Below are positions 4,150 through 5,471 of a stretch of 5,471 nucleotides of DNA, piece after piece (the first letter of the stretch is position 1; every line of letters begins with the position of its first letter). Made by a program: the position numbers and the translations under genes. Source of the DNA: Archangiaceae bacterium (GTDB taxonomy: Bacteria; Myxococcota; Myxococcia; Myxococcales; Myxococcaceae); assembly GCA_023248915.1 (NCBI GenBank), contig JAHFDQ010000435.1:1-5471 (forward strand), in the 5' to 3' direction. The notes under the pieces were generated by a model. It saw only the letters and a program-made list of their open reading frames with translations. It was not told the DNA's origin and searched no databases.

Positions 4150-5471
4150 GACCGAGTCGCTCTGGGCGCACGCCGGCGGCGAGCTGCCGGCGGCCGACGC
4201 GGCGCGCGTCGCGGCGCACCTGAAGGAATGCTCCGGGTGCGCGCTTCGGCTGGACGAGGTGCGCGCGGCGCGCGAGCTGACGGCCCAGCCGCAGGTCCCG
4301 CCGCTTCCGGCCGCTTCATGGGCCCGCATCGACCAGGGGGTGGCGGCCGCTGCGCGTCAGGCGCTGGCTCGCCCGCGCTGGCAGGCCTGGCTCTTCGGGG
4401 CGCCCGGGTTGGCGACGGCCGCCCTCGCCGCCGCGGCAGTACTCCTCTTCGTGCTCTGGCCCGCCCGTGCGCCCGGGCCGCACCCGGACGGGCTGGCGGT
4501 AGGGCCGGGACCGGCGACAGGCGCTCTGCCGGGGCCGGGCCTGCCGGGCGCGTCCGGGCTCGCGCCCGAGCCGAGCCGGCCTCTCGAGCCGCCGGTCGCG
4601 CTCGCCCAGGTCCGCGTCGCCCGGGCGAGGGGTGCGTCCACCGTCATCTTGGGGCAGCAGGCGCCGCTCGGCGCGGACCAGAAGCTCGAGCCGGGGACGA
4701 CCGTGGCGACCGAAGCCAAGGGAGTGGCCTGGTTGGACCTGCCCGAGGGCAGCCGCGCCGGAGTGCTCGGCGACTCTCGCCTGGTGGTGGTCCAGGTCGA
4801 CCCGAAGGCGGTGAGCCTCGAGCTTGTGCAGGGCTCGCTCGTGGTCGCGGCCACCCACGTCGAGGGGCGCACCTTCGAAGTCCACGCTGGAGAGGTGGAC
4901 GTGCGCGTGGTGGGGACGCGGTTCCTGGTCGAGCGCACCGCGGGACAGGTGGTGGTGGCAGTCTCGGAAGGAGCAGTGCAGGTCGCCGCCGGCGAGCGGC
5001 TCTACGCGTTGCCCGCAGGGCGGAAGCTGGTGGTGGATCAGGGCAAGCCGGTGGAAGCCAAGCTGGGGCCGAAGGACGAAGACGAGCTCTCGCTCCTGTC
5101 GCCGCTGCCGCCGCGCCCGGGGCCGAGGGCTCCGTCGCCGTCGGTGGCCGCGCCGCGCCCCGACGAAGGCTGGGCCGCCTTCGACGCGGGCGCCCCCGCC
5201 TCCGCCTCCGGCGCGGACGCCGGCCCCACCCATCCGTCGGACGCCGGCTTCGGCCGACCGGACGACGAGTACGCCGCCTACCCGGGGCGGAGCGCCGTGT
5301 CGGCTCCTCCTCCGCCGCCCGACCTGGCGTCCGATGCGGGGGCCGTCGCTCCCAGGGCGGAACCTGCCGATGCGGGCGCCGCCACCGCTTCCGAGCCTCC
5401 CATCGGCATGTGGGCGGTGCCCGCCGGGGCCGAGCCGGTCGATGGCGGACAGCCCAGCCTGGTGCAGCGGC
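4136..5471 (+). CDS. Zinc-binding anti-sigma factor with FecR domain (3' end outside window)
   Basis: At least 445 residues are in the window and the frame is still open at the edge. The N-terminal cytoplasmic part carries the zinc-binding anti-sigma signature H28-x3-C32-x2-C35 in AAHLKECSGC, the element that clamps ECF sigma factors. One membrane span follows (about 86-108, ending FVLW). A Gly/Pro-rich linker (about 110-155) leads to a FecR-type beta-rich domain (about 159-300) with the diagnostic VRVVGTRFLVE (256-266) and SEGAVQVAAGE. The remainder (about 322-445) is a low-complexity Pro/Ala/Asp tail with repeated DAG. By topology the FecR domain and tail lie outside the inner membrane, where they could sense a signal and release the sigma factor. 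FecR proteins often work with TonB-dependent receptors, but none is visible here. It overlaps the sigma gene by 14 nt. A further C-terminal domain may lie beyond the edge. Confidence 0.93.
   Translation, partial: MSRHETESLWAHAGGELPAADAARVAAHLKECSGCALRLDEVRAARELTAQPQVPPLPAASWARIDQGVAAAARQALARPRWQAWLFGAPGLATAALAAAAVLLFVLWPARAPGPHPDGLAVGPGPATGALPGPGLPGASGLAPEPSRPLEPPVALAQVRVARARGASTVILGQQAPLGADQKLEPGTTVATEAKGVAWLDLPEGSRAGVLGDSRLVVVQVDPKAVSLELVQGSLVVAATHVEGRTFEVHAGEVDVRVVGTRFLVERTAGQVVVAVSEGAVQVAAGERLYALPAGRKLVVDQGKPVEAKLGPKDEDELSLLSPLPPRPGPRAPSPSVAAPRPDEGWAAFDAGAPASASGADAGPTHPSDAGFGRPDDEYAAYPGRSAVSAPPPPPDLASDAGAVAPRAEPADAGAATASEPPIGMWAVPAGAEPVDGGQPSLVQR
5183..5449 (+). repeat. Dispersed Asp-Ala-Gly repeats in the anti-sigma tail
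   Basis: Within the coding sequence DAG occurs with D at residues 350, 361, 369, 400 and 412, and a DGG variant at 436, spaced 8 to 31 residues apart in Pro/Ala/Ser-rich sequence. This looks like an extended, disordered extracytoplasmic linker. Such DAG-rich stretches are common in myxobacterial envelope proteins, from general knowledge. The irregular spacing argues against a folded repeat. Confidence 0.6.

Noticed and set aside
4316..5233. Minus-strand open frame of 305 codons
   Set aside because: It is antisense to the anti-sigma/FecR gene, whose plus-strand reading carries clear motifs. The translation is low-complexity without domains.

Overview
The window is strongly GC-rich, and its codons end almost entirely in G or C. 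It is densely packed with signalling genes. This, together with the Pro/Ala/Asp-Ala-Gly-rich low-complexity tail on the last protein and the divergent histidine kinase/response regulator pair, suggests a myxobacterium (Myxococcota). That placement is an inference from composition and gene style, not from a marker gene.

Left part, minus strand (1-1599): a small unrecognised gene (1252-1599) is followed, with a GTGA stop/start overlap, by a soluble GAF-type sensor histidine kinase (1255 to 1). The kinase runs off the window before the end of its ATPase domain. A relatively AT-rich 235-bp divergent control region (1600-1834) separates this pair from the plus-strand genes.

Middle, plus strand: a NarL/LuxR-type response regulator (1835-2506) is a plausible partner of the kinase. 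After a 97-bp gap comes a two-gene membrane cassette, a YqjE/phage-holin-family-like protein (2604-2996) overlapping a single-pass basic protein (2993-3436) by GTGA.

Right part, plus strand: an ECF sigma factor (3574-4149, or from 3523) overlaps by 14 nt a gene for a membrane anti-sigma factor. That protein combines an H-x3-C-x2-C zinc-binding domain, one membrane span, a FecR-type domain and a disordered DAG-repeat tail. It is open to the right edge (4136-5471). A 15-bp perfect inverted repeat sits in the promoter/leader region of the sigma gene.

Together the window looks like an envelope- or stress-sensing neighbourhood: a cytoplasmic two-component system, small inner-membrane proteins, and an ECF sigma/anti-sigma pair transmitting a signal from outside the membrane. 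No RNA genes, CRISPR arrays, insertion sequences or phage modules were seen. No clearly new system can be claimed. The least explained items are the kinase-coupled small protein, the single-pass basic membrane protein, and the two inverted repeats abutting ribosome binding sites.
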